A stretch of DNA of 64,000 bases, taken from assembly GCF_050003625.1 (NCBI RefSeq), contig NC_134398.1, positions 76,540,003 to 76,604,002 on the forward strand, written 5' to 3'. A program made the position numbers and the translations under genes. This stretch comes from Haematobia irritans. Taxonomy: Eukaryota > Arthropoda > Insecta > Diptera > Muscidae. The notes under the pieces were generated by a model that was given only the letters and a program-made list of their open reading frames with translations, was not told where the DNA came from and searched no databases. Shown here piece by piece: positions 24,201 to 34,514 of this stretch (its first letter is position 1; each line of letters opens with the position of its first letter).

Positions 24201-24420
24201 CCAATGGCATCAAAACCCGAACCTCCGAACACTGCTTTTAAATCATCAAACTTGGAAGTATTATAAGAGGGCCTAATACTACAACAGTTCATATGTGCAA
24301 CAGAAAAATTGCCTATGTAAGGACGCAGAATGTTCGAGAAATATGTGTTGCCATTAACAATTGGGCCCAAGTTAGGGCTAATTGACATTGGATATTAAAC
24401 ACAACGGTATGGTGGGGAAC
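21286..24420 (-). mobile_element. Jockey-like LINE with intact ORF2
   Basis: 3' end marked by the (TAAA)n tail at 21286-21312, preceded by GGCCCTAGGGCTTTTGTATT. The body covers the entire ORF2 and stops about 30 bases upstream of its start; no ORF1 is found, so the copy is 5'-truncated. Confidence 0.85.
21557..24388 (-). CDS. LINE ORF2: AP-like endonuclease and reverse transcriptase
   Basis: 943 codons without interruption. Residues about 28-240 form the endonuclease (GISETWLN, then VVGDFNLNQFD, then ISHHALVF with the conserved SxH). RT follows from about 480: VPIPKSARVRGPEDLRPIS, LVSLDLTKAFNSI, GVPQGTVLGPLLF near 639, and catalytic FADD near 675. The C-terminal domain ends with VARCWNYLPIELQ. 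The protein nicks target DNA and copies its RNA there. A complete frame implies a fairly young insertion. Confidence 0.93.
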   Translation of the reverse strand: MSISPNLGPIVNGNTYFSNILRPYIGNFSVAHMNCCSIRPSYNTSKFDDLKAVFGGSGFDAIGISETWLNENVSSCAVELPGYRFIRNDRSGTRRGGGVGIYISRKFVTKVVFRSSSPVAESVFIELHLGSVRVLFGVVYLPPPADIHSFEDLHSELFLNYSNIIVVGDFNLNQFDLAKSASVRSFCARNNLSICHNSVPTHYDVQHKSTSLIDFFLISNPSLINFSSQVQCPGISHHALVFASFALHSAANDDYVEYRDFRRMDWDGIARFCDSYNFSNILDEQDVDSKCFLFSSLIDTLFGFVPTRRCVRRTDDCWMKLRTVIYARSLRDLSFSTYLADPSEYNWKVFCKYRNRAKAVVRREKRRHFAKLFASLDTSGMWRLLKEAGCSRSVNVAFDCDIETLNEHFVRTPLDNVESHELPFDHSDGDDGLFSFRSVDEYDVVLALKKVRSGAMGTDGIPIHFLKLVYPFIALVLLDLVNSILTTSTFPILWKKARVVPIPKSARVRGPEDLRPISILPAVSKIVELLIKDQVLSQTRNAIFNSQYAFRAGHNTTSLLVHLTDTARRCENEKRLSILVSLDLTKAFNSICYTTMINKLRNNFNFSNSACKLIWSFLTGRSQFVEMNCAVSSNLGLSSGVPQGTVLGPLLFILYINDLPDCVDSRFCTPFLFADDIFLHFSSARNCPDLLRDNIQSCLDRIFQWSAVNALAVNPVKSKAIAFCSSSRYFNYGLFIDGTAIEFVSQFSCLGVILDEQLRFLSHIESVQRKVLSVLRRIYSTNIYLPLGAKYRIAWSLLMPQVLYGLEVYSGTTSNNIDLLGRIVNSVARFVFGVRRREHISGYVRELLGCSFRDFVKIRAVYLFYRTLKCGVVLPLCNAFSFIRSARVNHIDIPLSRCSTFDRSFLIRVARCWNYLPIELQTFTHSNNAFRRKLLQHFSGDTE

Positions 24421-24923
24421 CAAATGTACCGGTACAAGTATAATGGCACAATATAATCGCTATACATCATGGACCTAGAAATTCATTTTGCTAAAGTACA
24501 GCTGATCAAAGCAGCATTAGAGCATTAGTGCCATGTAATCAAAATTTTTGTTTGTATTTTTATTATCATTGTTATTATTTTTACTTTTAGAAATTTAGTA
24601 GTTTACAATAACGGTCTCATTAAATTTTAAGGTAAAATTGATTTGTCAGTAGGATATAGAGATACGTTATAGATATCATATTTATTTATTTTTTAATTAT
24701 TATTGTTAGTTTTTAAGAAATATTTGAAGTTTAACCAATAATATATTTTGTAACGAATAGGGCCTCTATGAGTCTATGTTACTAATATTACTAATTACTA
24801 ATTATTATGCTATTGAAAAGAAAATGCCAGATACCCATCTTACAAGCCTGACTATACATATGTTTCAGTGTTGGCTAATCCACATAGTCTCTAGTAAGAT
24901 CTGGCTGGGTGAGATGATTCAAT
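24421..24923. other. AT-rich segment with an inverted LINE 3' end
   Basis: No gene. Bases 24742-24791 (aatatattttgtaacgaata onward) match the complement of the LINE 3' end at 20926-20975, so a second, plus-oriented LINE tail lies here. Confidence 0.55.
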
Positions 24924-25424
24924 TTGGGTCTTATATGCTAATTTCTTATGGATATTACATACGAGAATCATTTCTCCCAAGTTGAATCAACACCACTGTA
25001 TATCATCTTCTCATATAGCTACAATCCCTTAATCTTTTTTTTATACCCTTCACCACTACTGTGGTACAGGGTATAATAAGTTTGTGCATTTGTATGTAAC
25101 GCCAAGAAATAGTGTTCATAGACACATCTTTTAGTATACCGATCGGCTTAGAATTAACTTCCGAGTCGATTTAGCGATGTCCGTCTGTCTGTCTGTCTGT
25201 CCGTCCGTCTGTCTGTATATGTAATTTTGTGCACAAAGTACAGCTCGAAATTTAAGTCCGATCGTCCTCAAATTTGGCATAGGGGCGTTTCTTGGGACAG
25301 AGACAATCGCTATTGGTTTTGGAAAAATTCGGTTCAGATTTAGATATAGCTGCCATATATATTTATCCCCGATTTGGTCATAGTTAGCGTGTTTATCAAC
25401 CGATTTTCTTGAAATACCGTACAT
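24924..25424. repeat. 501-bp direct repeat, copy 2
   Basis: Second copy of 20342-20842. Its R-repeat part continues without a break to 26592, so this is the original context and copy 1 the derived one. Confidence 0.92.
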
Positions 25425-26592
25425 CCAAATATTTTATAAATCTCGAAAATCTTGCAAAATATCAGCCAAATCGGTTCAGATTTAGATATAGCTCCCATAT
25501 ATATCTTTCGTCCGCTTTAGACTCATATGACCACAGAGGCCAAAGTTTATTACCGATCTTCGTGAAATTTTGCACAGAGGGTAGAATTGACATTCTACCA
25601 ATGCTTGGTAAATTTGATAGAAATCGGTTCAAATTTAGATATAGCTCCCGTATATATCTCTCGTCCGATTTGAACTTATATGGCGACAAAAGCCAGAGTT
25701 TTGCCGTGATTTGCTTCAAATTTTGCACAAGGGGTACGTTTAATACTATCGTTAAGTGTGTCAAATTTTGTTAAAATCGGTTCAGATTTAGATATAGCTC
25801 CTATATATATATCTTTCGTCCGATTTGGACTTATATGGCCTCAAAAAACAGAGTTTTGCCCTGACTTGCTTCAAATTTTGCACAAGGAGTGCGTTTTGGA
25901 CTTATATGGTCTCAAAAGCCAGAGTTTTGCACTGACTTACTTCAAATTTTGCACAAGCGGTACTTTTAACGATACTATTATATGTGCCAAATAAGGTCAA
26001 AATCGATTCAAATTTAGATATAGCTCCCATATATATCTTTCGTCCGATTTGAACTTATATGGCTTCAAAATCCAGGGTTTTGCCGTGATTTGCTTCAAAT
26101 TTCGCGCAAGGAGTGCGTTTAGTAGTATCGGTAATTGTGCCTAATTTGGTTGAAATCAGTTCAGATTTAGATATGGCTCCCATATATATCTTGCACTCAT
26201 ATGACCAGGGGGGCCAAAGTTATACTCCCATTTACGTGAAATTTCGCATAGATAGCAGAATTATTATTCTAACTATACATGTCAAATTTAGTCAAAATCG
26301 GTTTAGATTATATATAGCTCCCATATATACGTACACCAGAGTTGGGGAAATATGGTAGACTGTTACACATTTTAGACCCATTTTCAATGGAAGTTTCCTC
26401 CAATTAACTGGATAGCGTTAGCCGATTTAAATTTTAATTCTAAAGATTTTGTAGAAGTAAAAAAATTGTCTCCTTTATATAGCTTCCAGCAAATGTGAAG
26501 TAGTTGAGATGTAACACAAATTTTGGCCTACATAGGGGGTGAAGGGTATAATATAGTCGGCCCCGCCCGACTTTAGACTTTACTTACTTGTT
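25043..26592 (+). repeat. R repeat (ATACCCTTCACC...ACTTGTT), full length
   Basis: About 1.55 kb from ATACCCTTCACC to GTCGGCCCCGCCCGAC...CTTACTTGTT. The head has a hairpin (ATACCCT...AGGGTAT) and a CTGTCTGTCTG-rich block. The middle is six or so diverged units of 150-170 bases around gatatagctcccatatat. No coding capacity. Related copies at 35555, 44949 (fragment) and 45113. Class unknown. Confidence 0.85.
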
Positions 26593-26744
26593 TCGGTTTC
26601 AATTTGTTATTACATTACTGCAACAACTGATTGAAATCTATTTTTAGAGGCATTGCTGAATTCACCTGATTGGTGAACATGTATAATTTGGCAAACTCGG
26701 GGGAAATTAGATGCAAATGTAACAGATGTCACTTCTAATCCATA
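26593..26744. other. No feature recognised
   Basis: Short spacer between the R repeat and the next inverted-repeat element. Confidence 0.4.
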
Positions 26745-27084
26745 GTAGAGCTCGACCGAAGAATCGGCTTCGGCATTCGGTCAAAAATCGATAACCGGCG
26801 TCAAGAGGCCGATTAATCGAAGCCGAAGCTTTTTGAATAATTTATTTCATATCGAATTGTGCCAGTGTTGAATTTGTTTCACTCAAAACACCCAGTACAA
26901 AAAAAAATTGTAAACAATCCTTGTCATTATATTATCAAACTACTGAATCTTGAATATTAAAAAGTCTGTTCTAAAAGAATATTTTAAGACATGGATTGAA
27001 TTACTCTTTATTGTTTTTTTTTTTTTTTTTTTTGTGCAATTGTTGAACATCGAAGCGAAGAACATCGCTTCGGTCGAGCTCTAC
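26745..27084. mobile_element. Inverted-repeat element (hAT-like ends)
   Basis: 340 bp with perfect 17-base inverted ends GTAGAGCTCGACCGAAG / CTTCGGTCGAGCTCTAC, plus internal copies of GAAGCCGAAGC-like sequence. No flanking 8-bp duplication is visible, so the superfamily is a guess from the terminal sequence. Confidence 0.65.
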
Positions 27085-27099
27085 AACCCTTTGTCAGTA

Positions 27100-27720
27100 G
27101 CAATTTATTATACTCCAGTACCAATTAATAAACAACTTATAGAATATACAAGTAACAACTCCCCCTCACATTTCGACTGTTTTAAAAGATTTCGAATTGC
27201 ATTAAAAGATCCATTATCCAATAATTTAGTAAAAATATCTGCTAATTGATTCTTTTTTGAAACTGATTTTATAATCTCTTTGCCTCTGTTTATGTGGTCA
27301 CGTAGGAAGTGGTGTTTTATATCAATATGTTTTGCTCTCTTAATTATTCGCACATTGCAATGAATTCAGCATTATCCTCTAAAATAGCAAAATTGTCACT
27401 CTTTTGGAAAATGGCTAGATCTTCTAAAATTATATCCGCATACCTTCGGATACAGCCCCACTATGTGCAATATATTCGGCTTCGTCAGACAATAAAGCTA
27501 CTGTGCTTTATTTTTTGCTGCACCATGATACTGGGTATCCAAAAACGAAGAATACCTAACCGCTCGTTGATTTTCTATCACCTTGATCCGACGCCCAGTC
27601 TGCGTCAGTATACACTAGTAATTTTTCAGAGTTTATGTCCCTTTTAAAATCAAACTTCCAAGATTTCGAGCCTGGTAAGTGCGTAAACTTTTAAGTGCAT
27701 TCCAGTGATCGTTACATCAA
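27100..27720 (-). pseudogene. Copia RNase H relic
   Basis: Minus strand reads VYTDADWASDQGDRKSTSG, then SWCSKK and EAEYIAH (RNase H motifs of Copia pol), with stops and shifts. The segment near 27353-27110 ends RAKHIDIKHHFLRDHI and QLADIFTKLL, the Copia C terminus. This is the missing half of a Copia element, but of a different copy from the one at the left edge. Confidence 0.85.
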
Positions 27721-27939
27721 TGCATAGGAAGCCTATAATACATGTATTGTAAGATTACCTACTATGACTAAATTGTGGTATTGCTTAAATAACGGTTAAT
27801 TCCTTATCGATTTTAATTACATGTAAATTAACATGGCCACCTGCCACCAGAGTATTGAAAAATTAAATAGAAACTCAATAACCAGAACAACAATTTGGAA
27901 CATAATTCATTAAGAATGTGTGTTATTAACATGATCCAA
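27721..27939. other. No feature recognised
   Basis: AT-rich spacer. Confidence 0.4.
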
Positions 27940-28190
27940 AATATTTCTCTTATATGATTGCTAAGAAAAAGAAAAAGTTTCTTAGTGAATTAGGCAAATA
28001 ACTCCAAAAAGAAAGAACTCAAATCAAAAAAGACTTTTCATATATCGAATGTATCTGAGGGACGTCAATTTGAACTTTTCTCGTTGAATTTAAAAATGAA
28101 TATTTATTTACTAGAACTTCTGGGTTTCTTGATGGCATAATCTTAAAAAGATGAAGAACAGTACGCAATAGTAAGTAATATCCAAAAGTG
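27940..28190 (-). pseudogene. LINE ORF2 C-terminal relic
   Basis: Minus strand reads a decayed Jockey-type tail: LLLRTVLHLFKIMPSRNPE, then STRKVQIDVPQIHS, and FWSYLPNSLRN. About 80 codons with an in-frame stop. Confidence 0.6.
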
Positions 28191-28384
28191 CAACCAAGAA
28201 GAGACCGCGTTTTGAGACCCCGTTTTGTTGGTGAGTGTATGTCATTATTTGAATACCCTTTTCTTTAAAAAAATTAAGCATATCGTTACATATTTACGTT
28301 ATTTTTCGTGAGTCACGACATTTTCGTACGTCAGAATAAATTTTATTTTCGTGAGTGTGCGTGCGTCTTACCAAACAATAAACG

Positions 28385-28807
28385 TCAAGAACGACTAGAA
28401 TGCATCAATGAAATTGATAATAGTTCGTTTCCCTGCTTGTTGATGATTGTGTAGGTGCTTTTGGATCTTCTGGAGCTCCCGGTTGTTCCACTGTGTGACA
28501 CATTTGATAGTATACATTCCGATAGTTCTTCACATGACTGATGAGTCTCACGGCTAATATCAAACCATCCAGCCATGATGTAATATTTGTTACCAATTTT
28601 GTTTTTGAGTCTCAATGCCGCAAACGAAGTTGATTTGCATGTGATTTCATGGACTTCGTAGTTAATATTTCGAATTTGTTTATTTTTTACTCCAGTTGGC
28701 CAGAAAATTTTGTTTTGTTTATACACCTTACCATAAACTTCTGCACCGATCTCAAAAATCCTCGGCGTTGCATTGAATCTTGATTTTAGCTTGAAAAGCA
28801 TGTCCAA
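28385..28807 (-). pseudogene. Probable retrotransposon integrase C-terminal fragment
   Basis: 140 codons. The stretch FEIGAEVYGKVYKQNKIFW followed by NINYEV resembles the post-core region of gypsy-type integrases, and SSRRSKST recalls the basic R-R-S-x-R tail they end with. No catalytic residues are included. The upstream frame is not recognisable. Family call is tentative. Confidence 0.4.
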
Positions 28808-29080
28808 ATTTTTTGTCTGGCAACGCCGTATTGATCAGATAAACAATAGTGACCGGCTAAACAAATTGCGATTATATGCAATAAAGACAGTAGAAAAAGA
28901 TCTACTACCACTTGTGAAATACAAAGAACGGCTTTCTTAACTTCGATGCAAAGGAATTCAGTGGACTTTCCCAAGTTCTACGCCTGAAAAAAAGTTGTCT
29001 AAAATTATCAGTTACTTAACCTCAAAATAACACATGGGGTCTGTTTATTATTTATATGCTGTAGTGCTTCTGCTGTAAAC

Positions 29081-29980
29081 ATGGCTCCAACTGATGCGTG
29101 TGCACTATCTTCTTGTGGGAAAAATATTTGCAAGTCTCAAGCGAGTGTTTGTTGTACCGTATGTCTTAAATGGTTCCATGCAAATTGTGCTGGCATAACT
29201 ATTGATGAAATTAATGTAATCTCTAAAAGCAAAGGCATGCTCGGATATATTTGTCCTAATTGCCTTGGAAGTCCTAAAAGGGGCAATGACGCTATACTTG
29301 ATGAGTTGCGGAAAGGAATGGAAGATATACAACTTAAATTTGATTCAATTCTTGCCAAAGTCGAGGTTGAATTAGCTTCTCAAGTCAAGGAGCTTTGGAA
29401 TGACATCAATAAATGCATAACCAAAATCGAAAAAATTGAAACAACTACTATTAAAAAGTTTGAGATCTTGGAAGATCAAAATGAAATGCTGCAAAAGCGT
29501 TTGAATCGGAAAGATATTTTGATAAACGGACTGGAGAAGAATCAGCCTAACTTGATGGATATCGTATAGAAAATGATGCAGTTTATTGGTGTGAATGTGG
29601 TAGAAGCTGACATCGATTCATGCTTTTTCATAAATAAAGGCCACTCTGTTTTATTGAGAATGAATTCGGTTATTAAGAGAGATCTTATCATGAGCAACTA
29701 TTTTAAAAAAGGGTCACTGCATCTCACAGACATTGCTTCGACTGATATACAAAAAAGAATTTTTCCCAATGATCATTTGACGGTGAGAGCTGCCAAACTT
29801 GCGTTTATATGTCGTAAACTTCGGAAATCAAAGACTTTCAAGAAATTCCGTACGCTGAATTTGGATGTAGCTAAAATCAAAATCACTTTTGAGGATGGGA
29901 ACGAGAAAACTTTCAGATATGACCAGTTCTACTTACATTTTAAACAGAAAGCGGATATCTATAGAAACTGCAGTATGTAG
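29081..29980 (+). pseudogene. LINE ORF1 with PHD-like finger, one internal stop
   Basis: 300 codons in one frame broken only by a TAG at 29567-29569. Residues 7-63 form a PHD-like zinc finger (CxxC..., VCCTVCLKWFHANC, YICPNC). A coiled coil covers about 75-155. The last 130 residues resemble the RNA-binding ORF1 tail (FPNDHLTVRAAKLAF). ORF1 proteins coat LINE RNA. Confidence 0.75.
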
Positions 29981-30782
29981 TACTTGAGTTAAAGTATTAA
30001 AAATCTTATTTGAGTATTTCACAATGATCTTTAATTCTATTCTGCTTAATTATGTTAAACAGAATACAGAATTTATTTTTTAAATATTCTACCTATAAGC
30101 TTATCATTTTAGTTGTGTACTGGTGACACAACTTTTAATGATATTGAGACAGGAAATTCAAAACCTTTTCTAATGATTTTTTTGCTAATCAGTATTTGTT
30201 GAGCTGCACTATTAAATATCATTATTTGTTGAAATTTTTTGCATATTGTATTTCTATTGTACTTATTGTTAATTATATTTTATTATACATAGTTGTTAGT
30301 TATATTTCAAATTATAATAATTATTTTATTTTTTGGTCTTGATGGAAAATATGGGTCCTATTGTCAGTGACAACCATTTATTGTTTGAAAGTTGGTCATA
30401 TTAATGTTTAGAGCTTAAACCCGAATTACAGAACATCGAAATTTGATGAGATTAAGTTGGTATTAATTGAATCCTTTTTTGATGTAGTGGCGATTTCGGA
30501 GACTTGGCTTAAGCCACACATTTCGGACGGCTCTATTGGTATTCACAATTATTTTGTCATACGGAATGACCGGTTGAGCATGAAAGGTGGAGGAGTGGCA
30601 TTTTATATTCGGAATGGAATTGTAGCTAAGGAGATATTTAGGCACTCTGATCCTTCAAGTTATGAGGCATTATTTATAGAGATCGGCGGGAATAGCAATA
30701 AAGTGGTGTTAGGAGTGATATATGCTCCGCATGGTAATCTGGATGGGCTGGATGTCCTACTTGTTGATCTTAGGTGTATGCA

Positions 30783-31134
30783 GGGAGCCACCGTGGTGCA
30801 ATGGTTAGCATGCCCGCCTTGCATACACAAGGTCGTGGGTTCGATTCCTGCTTCGACCGAACACCAAAAAGTTTTTCAGCGGTGGATTATCCCACCTCAG
30901 TAATGCTGGTGACATTTCTGAGGGTTTCAAAACTTCTCTAAGTGGTTTCACTGCAATGTGGAACGCCGTTCTTACTCGGCTATAAAAAGGAGGTCCCTTG
31001 TCATTGAGCTTAACATGGAATCGGGCAGCACTCAGTGATAAGAGAGAAGTTCACCAATGTGGTATCACAATGGACTGAATAGTCTAAGTGAGCCTGATAC
31101 ATCGGGCTGCCACCTAACCTAACCTAACCTAACC
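30783..31134 (+). mobile_element. tRNA-derived SINE with (CCTAA)n tail, copy 1
   Basis: 352 bp, inserted in LINE ORF2. The pol III A box lies in gtggtgcaatggttagcat (30793-30812) and the B box is GGTTCGATTCC at 30838-30848. The tRNA-like head (gcatgcccgccttgcataca) leads into a unique body (agcggtggattatcccacct; tgaatagtctaagtgagc) and ends in four to five CCTAA units. Twelve-base target duplications TAGGTGTATGCA flank it at 30771-30782 and 31135-31146. Confidence 0.93.
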
Positions 31135-31738
31135 TAGGTGTATGCACGAGAACATGGTAGTGTTGGGTGATTTCAACACTAACATGTTTGATGTTAGAAA
31201 GTCTTACCTATTATCATAATATGTTGCCTACGCATTATGACCAAGTTCATAATACTACTTCATTGATTGATTTCGCGCTAGTTAGTAATAATGATTTGAT
31301 AAAATGTTCTGGTCAGTGTAGTGTACCGTATATTTCTCATCACGCGTTTATTTTCCTTAGTTTTGATATATCTGTACGAGGCCGCAATGGGATGATCGAA
31401 TATAAGGACTACAGATCTATTGATTCCGATGCAGTTAACAGTGTGTTATGTCAGGATTCTTGGAATGAGATTTATTACACTAACGATGTGAATTACCAGC
31501 TTGAGATTCTTAATACTCTTCTTAATAGGCTTCATGACCCTGTAAAAAGAGTTCGGGCTAAGGAGAGTACAAACGTTTGCAATTATCCTGATGTTAGGGA
31601 GATGCGTCGTTTAAGGGATTTGCCTTTTAGGGCCTTTATTGAGGACAAGACGCCGGTTAATTGGAGAGTATACTGCAAATACAGGAATAAGGTTAAATCA
31701 GTTTTGCGGAGACATAAGAGAAGGTTTTGGTCTGAGAA

Positions 31739-32320
31739 TAGGGATGCCAGACGTGCTCTTTTAAAGAGCACATGTGCTCTTTTTTACAAAATGTGCTCTT
31801 AAAACAAGATAGGTCAAAAGAGCACGTAAAAGTGCTCTATTTTTAGTTAAGTGCGCTTTTCATGCATCACAGCGAATATTAATCCCACGCGATTCAATAA
31901 ATGGTAAAAGTAAACTGAAAATACGTAAATGTCGCACGAAGAGATTTTCCTAGCCGTTATTTTCTAATTAAATAGTGTTTTACTTTATATATCAGGGTCG
32001 TAGAAGAGCATGCCGATGTTGCTTCTTAACTTTGTACTCAGTTCTAAATGTAAACAAACTTCTTCAATAACGTTTTTCACAAAAACACCAAAAAATGACT
32101 TACAAAGTATCGTAAGAAAATTAGCTTGAGATGAATGTAGGTTATTTTATGTTTATGATATGAACCTTTTTGTTATGTTTAAATTAAATGAATTATATTT
32201 CAATAAATTGGAATTAAATGTTTTTCTGTTATTTGAAAAAGTGTGCTCTATTTTTTTCGTATGTGCTCTTTTTATAAGCTCAATGTACTCTTTTTGCCTC
32301 TTCAAAATCTGGCATCCCTA
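31739..32320. mobile_element. hAT-type MITE with GTGCTCTTTT subterminal repeats
   Basis: 582 bp with inverted ends TAGGGATGCCAGA / TCTGGCATCCCTA and a perfect 8-bp target duplication TCTGAGAA at 31731-31738 and 32321-32328, diagnostic of hAT. Near each end are several GTGCTCTTTT or AAAAGAGCAC copies, likely transposase-binding sites. No transposase is encoded. Confidence 0.92.
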
Positions 32321-33954
32321 TCTGAGAAACTATTGAACTCTACTACTAAGGAGATGTCTACTATTAATAAGAGCCTTGCCAACAGGAACGGCACTGAACT
32401 TAGGACGGCTTTTACGCGCTTGAAATCGACTGCAGTTGGTCCTGACTTAATACCATTGAAATTTTTAAAGGTTGTTTATAATTATATTGAACCCTATCTT
32501 CACGCTTTGGCTAACATGATTCTCACTACATCCATCTACCCGGATAACTGGAAGGTTGCACGTGTAACGCCCATTGGAAAAGGAAAAGGGGGAAATTCGG
32601 TAGAAGACTGCAGGCCCATTAGTATTCAGTGTGCACTTTCTAAGTTATTGGAGATAATCATGAAGGCCAGATTTTGAGTCACTCGAATTGCGAAGGATTG
32701 TTAAGTAATCGGCATTTTGGCTTTCGCGAAGGTGGTTGTTCGTTACTATTGTCGCTTACGGAGCAGATAAGGGAAAATTTGAACAGTAATAGAATGTCCA
32801 CTATGGTGGCGTTGGATTTGAGTAAGGCCTTTGACACTGTGTGCCATCACATTTTGGTAGATAAACTTGTTCATCAGTTTGGGTTTTCTCTAATATCGTC
32901 TAATTTAATATTTTCGTATCTGTCAGGAAGGCGACAATTTGAAGGTCTGGGAGGTAGGCAGTCGAGTATTTTGGAATGTGTTAGTGGCATTCCTCAAGGT
33001 TCAATTCTTGGGCCTTTACTTTTTCTAATTTATGTAAATGATTTTGTTCAGGTTGCGAATTTCAATGTTTGCAGGATTTATCTTTTCGCGGATGACATTA
33101 ATTCACTCTTTATAGGATATAGAGTTGACTTGAGCTCTTATGAGGCTATTATTAATAATACCTTGTCGCGTGTGGCCCAGTGGGCATCCGTCAATCGCCT
33201 TCACTTTAACCCGGATAAGACCAGAGCTTTACTGGTGTTCTTGTACAATTTGTTGAGAGTATAAGGTGCTTAGGAGTCTACCTTGACTGTTTGAGGAACA
33301 CATATCAAATATTTCTTCCAAAATTTGCGGCACCTTACGCGGTTTATACAACTTTGATTGTTATTTACTTACAACCGTCAAAGTACGGATTTCGCATGCT
33401 TTATTAATGTCTCACATTTTGTATTGCTTGGAGGTATACTGTGGCACAGGTCTAGGCATTCTGAGGAAGCTGCATGTTGTTTTTAATAGGATTATTAGAT
33501 ATGTTTACGGCCTCAGGATGAGGGATCATGTTTCGCCATTTGCTCAGGAATTCCTACAATGTTCCTTTGAGGACTGTGTTAAGATCAGGAATCTACTATG
33601 TTTCAATCGTCACCCAGTCACCACTCGATATTGCTCAATCATTTCGTTTTTCCAGGTTAACCCGAAATCAATTAATTATTTTGCCGAGAATATCATCGTT
33701 AATTTATGAGCGGTCATTTATTGTAAGGATTTGTAGGTTATGGAACTCTCTTCCGGTTTCCTTAAAGTCATTTGACTTCTCGAACCCTCTTTTTAAGAGA
33801 AAACTAATGGACCACTTCAATCAATAAAGTCACATACCATATAGTACCATATTTTCTTAATAGACTAACAAAATATTTTTTTTTATGATTATTGAATAAT
33901 TATTGTTACATGTATATTTTTTGTAATATGAAATTTATGAATTGATACTGGATA

Positions 33955-34290
33955 CTTGGACTAGGCATCGACTTTCAAAAGATACGTTGCTTGATTTACT
34001 GAACCAGTGAAATCGATTTTAATACGTTTCATTGGCTTCTGTGCAATGCAGTGTCGTCCATGGTGGTGATTCTGCTGATGAGGAACTCTATCTCATCATT
34101 TGATGAGTTCGTTTACATCTTTGTCTACATTTGGCCAGTACACATAGCTTCGAGCCAATGATTTTGTACAAACAATACCTTGATGTCCTTTGTGGAGTTG
34201 TTTTAATATACGTTGAGGCAAAATTTTGGGATTGACCATTCTATTTTGATATAGAATACAACCATCACAGACAGATTCGTCACTCTTTTT
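33955..34290 (-). pseudogene. Gypsy integrase zinc-binding relic
   Basis: Minus strand reads LLKQLHKGHQGI-like zinc-site sequence (ILKQLHKGHQGIVCTKSLA) and YVYWPNVDKDV, then after stops the first catalytic region KRIKIDFTGSVN. A 110-codon relic of another gypsy element. Confidence 0.7.
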
Positions 34291-34480
34291 TCAGTATTTA
34301 TTTAACTTATATAGTTATTTTTACACTTTCTTTTTTTATACAAAAACTAGATTAAATTACATTAAAATCTCAGTTTTACATATGAAATTAATCTCCTTTT
34401 AAAAAGTAAATAATTAACAATGTTTTTTAAATCATCTGGCACTTCATTGAACAATTTAAGGCTGTTATATTAAAGCAAAT
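34291..34480 (-). pseudogene. LINE 3' tail relic
   Basis: Minus strand LKLFNEVPDDLKNIVNYL and FKRRLISYV match the end of LINE ORF2 proteins. Only about 40 codons are left. Confidence 0.5.
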
Positions 34481-34514
34481 ATTGATAGAAACTTGTCAAT
34501 TACGAAGCCGAGTG

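Larger units (their letters stand above)
30342..33827 (+). pseudogene. LINE ORF2 (endonuclease and RT), interrupted and frameshifted
   Basis: Begins MENMGPIVSDNHLL and, after a shift, enters the endonuclease (AISETWLKPHISD at 30490, GVIYAPHGN). It resumes beyond the SINE with VLGDFNTNMFD and ISHHAFIF. RT begins beyond the MITE: TAVGPDLIPLKF, CRPISIQCALSK, LDLSKAFDTVCHH, GIPQGSILGPLLF and FADDINSLF. A stop at about 32676 and a shift near 33260 break RT. The tail is ICRLWNSLPVSLK. It shares the start motif (GPIV) with the intact LINE at 24388. Confidence 0.85.
29081..33930 (+). mobile_element. Nearly full-length Jockey-like LINE, interrupted twice
   Basis: Holds ORF1 (29081-29980) and ORF2 (30342-33827) in normal order. 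A SINE interrupts the endonuclease (30783-31134), and a hAT-type MITE sits between endonuclease and RT (31739-32320). Both have target-site duplications whose removal rejoins LINE sequence. Several frameshifts show decay. The 3' terminus is near 33930, without a clear tail. Confidence 0.85.

Noticed and set aside
20342..25424. 501-bp repeats as LTRs of one element
   Set aside because: They lack TG...CA ends, PBS and PPT, and include part of an independent R repeat and its flank.
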